Part shown: positions 63,418 through 64,000 of the stretch, in pieces
Layout of the letters: the number at the start of each line of letters is the position of its first letter
Position numbering within the stretch: position 1 is the stretch's first letter
From: Henriciella sp.
GTDB lineage: Bacteria > Pseudomonadota > Alphaproteobacteria > Caulobacterales > Hyphomonadaceae
Assembly (NCBI RefSeq): GCF_029937755.1
Contig: NZ_JAPYPG010000005.1
Span: 220,316-284,315 of the forward strand
DNA length: 64,000 nt
Direction of reading: 5' to 3'
The notes under the pieces: generated by a model
The model's input: only the letters and a program-made list of their open reading frames with translations
What the model was told of the DNA's origin: nothing
Database searches by the model: none
Position numbers and translations under genes: made by a program

Positions 63418-63870
63418 ATGGACGCGACTGACAAGAAATTATTGAGAACCCATCAGTCCCACCCCAGCATGTCTATGTCAGAGCTTGGGGAGGCAATCGG
63501 CCTCTCCCATTCAGCGTGCTGGAAACGCCTCAAACGGATGGAAAAGGACGGCTATATCGATGGGCCTGCGATCCTCCTGAACCAAAATGCGCTCGGCTTG
63601 ACCGTGACCGTTATTGTCCAGGTGAAACTTGAAAAAAATGCCACGAAGCAGCTCGATGAATTCGAGCGTGCCATTCACGACCACCCAGCAATCCTTGCAT
63701 GCTTTTCCATGAGTGGAGCTAGCGACTATATGCTGCGAGTCGTGGCCACGAGCATTGAAGATTACGAGGTCTTTCTCAAAGAAAAACTAGCCAATCTTCC
63801 ACACGTGTCATCACTGAACTCAAGCTTTGCTCTGAAAACAATCAAGAGCACAACTATGTTGCCCGTCTAG
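63418..63870 (+). CDS. Lrp/AsnC-family transcriptional regulator
   Basis: A 150-residue Lrp-type regulator. The helix-turn-helix is SMSELGEAIGLSHSACWKRLKRMEKDGYI, followed by an RAM ligand domain with MSGASDYMLRVVATSIEDYEVF, a typical effector-binding site. The ATG at 63418 is used; a TTG at 63412 is possible. It is divergent from the branched-chain dehydrogenase operon, like bkdR in Pseudomonas, so it probably activates or tunes that operon in response to branched-chain amino acids. Confidence 0.9.
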   Translation: MDATDKKLLRTHQSHPSMSMSELGEAIGLSHSACWKRLKRMEKDGYIDGPAILLNQNALGLTVTVIVQVKLEKNATKQLDEFERAIHDHPAILACFSMSGASDYMLRVVATSIEDYEVFLKEKLANLPHVSSLNSSFALKTIKSTTMLPV

Positions 63871-63885
63871 ACTCACTGCCCATTT

Positions 63886-63943
63886 GGGGTCGCTGGCTTC
63901 GGGTGCTCTGAGACCCTCAGGAAAGCACAATTCAGCGATCCCC
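63886..63943. terminator. Compound hairpin downstream of the Lrp/AsnC gene
   Basis: Outer arms GGGGTCGCTG (63886-63895) and CAGCGATCCCC (63933-63943) pair with one bulged A. An inner hairpin pairs GTGCT (63903-63907) and CTGAG (63908-63912) with CTCAG (63916-63920) and AGCAC (63924-63928). Only three U follow on the plus strand, so it is a weak terminator candidate. A structured intergenic repeat is the other option. Confidence 0.4.
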
Positions 63944-64000
63944 TTTGACCCAACCCCGTGATCCGGGCCGTTCATTCGGAGAGTCTGTTCGCCTTTCTTT

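Overview
The window reads as a chromosomal segment of a high-GC alphaproteobacterium. The mmsA/mmsB valine set, TamA-TamB, the Sfp-type phosphopantetheinyl transferase and the general codon use fit a Hyphomonadaceae/Caulobacterales-like, probably aquatic, organism. That placement is inference from protein families; no rRNA or tRNA gene was seen. The density of branched-chain amino-acid (BCAA) catabolism genes and a secondary-lipid synthase stand out.

Layout. 0-4.5 kb: valine end-pathway operon on the minus strand (mmsA, 3-hydroxyisobutyryl-CoA hydrolase, mmsB) with a divergent LysR regulator. 4.5-5.7 kb: a VOC protein plus an AhpD-like protein. 6-8.8 kb: a divergent phosphoenolpyruvate-carboxylase homologue whose active-site motifs are altered. 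9-24.5 kb: a polyunsaturated-fatty-acid-type (Pfa) iterative lipid synthase: trans-acting enoyl reductase (PfaD), KS-AT-ACP-ACP protein (PfaA), a ketoreductase reading frame, a 2419-residue KS-CLF-AT-DH-DH-(PS-DH) protein, a FeeM/LuxI-like GNAT acyltransferase, and a convergent Sfp-type PPTase. 24.8-30.9 kb: tamA-tamB. 30.9-32.1 kb: an HsaA/DszC-like flavin-dependent enzyme. 32.3-33.9 kb: an AbiE toxin-antitoxin pair beside an AT-rich stretch with short direct repeats. 34.8-41.7 kb: LysR regulator and a leucine-catabolic operon (isovaleryl-CoA dehydrogenase, both methylcrotonyl-CoA carboxylase subunits, MaoC hydratase, CitE-like lyase). 41.8-56.4 kb: a tightly overlapped minus-strand catabolic cluster (TonB receptor, extradiol-type VOC protein, HIT protein, fumarylacetoacetase-family hydrolase, two FAD hydroxylases, AhpD-family protein, TetR, MFS transporter, acetoacetyl-CoA synthetase, P450, SDR) for an unidentified, probably aromatic substrate. 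57.3-63.9 kb: branched-chain 2-oxoacid dehydrogenase operon (E1 alpha, E1 beta, E2, E3) with an aminotransferase, and a divergent Lrp/AsnC regulator.

The most striking observation is at the PfaA/ketoreductase junction. The PfaA frame ends at a stop codon just after an in-phase seven-T tract (T TTT TTT). A GC-rich stem-loop starts 5-8 bases further on. The minus-one frame is open straight through an Ala/Pro linker into the ketoreductase. This is the textbook layout of a programmed -1 ribosomal frameshift. It would make two products from one gene: KS-AT-ACP-ACP and KS-AT-ACP-ACP-KR. A homopolymer sequencing error or a true disrupting indel are the alternatives. The second point is the product: in terrestrial myxobacterial Pfa systems the second megasynthase ends in an acylglycerophosphate acyltransferase. 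Here that position holds a PS-DH-like domain, followed by an overlapping gene for an N-acyltransferase-like GNAT protein, suggesting an N-acylated or otherwise unusual lipid.

Together the window covers transamination and oxidative decarboxylation of BCAA (57-63 kb), the leucine-specific branch (35-41 kb) and the valine-specific branch (0-3.5 kb). These yield acetyl-CoA, acetoacetate and propionyl-CoA, and the acetoacetyl-CoA synthetase could recover acetoacetate.
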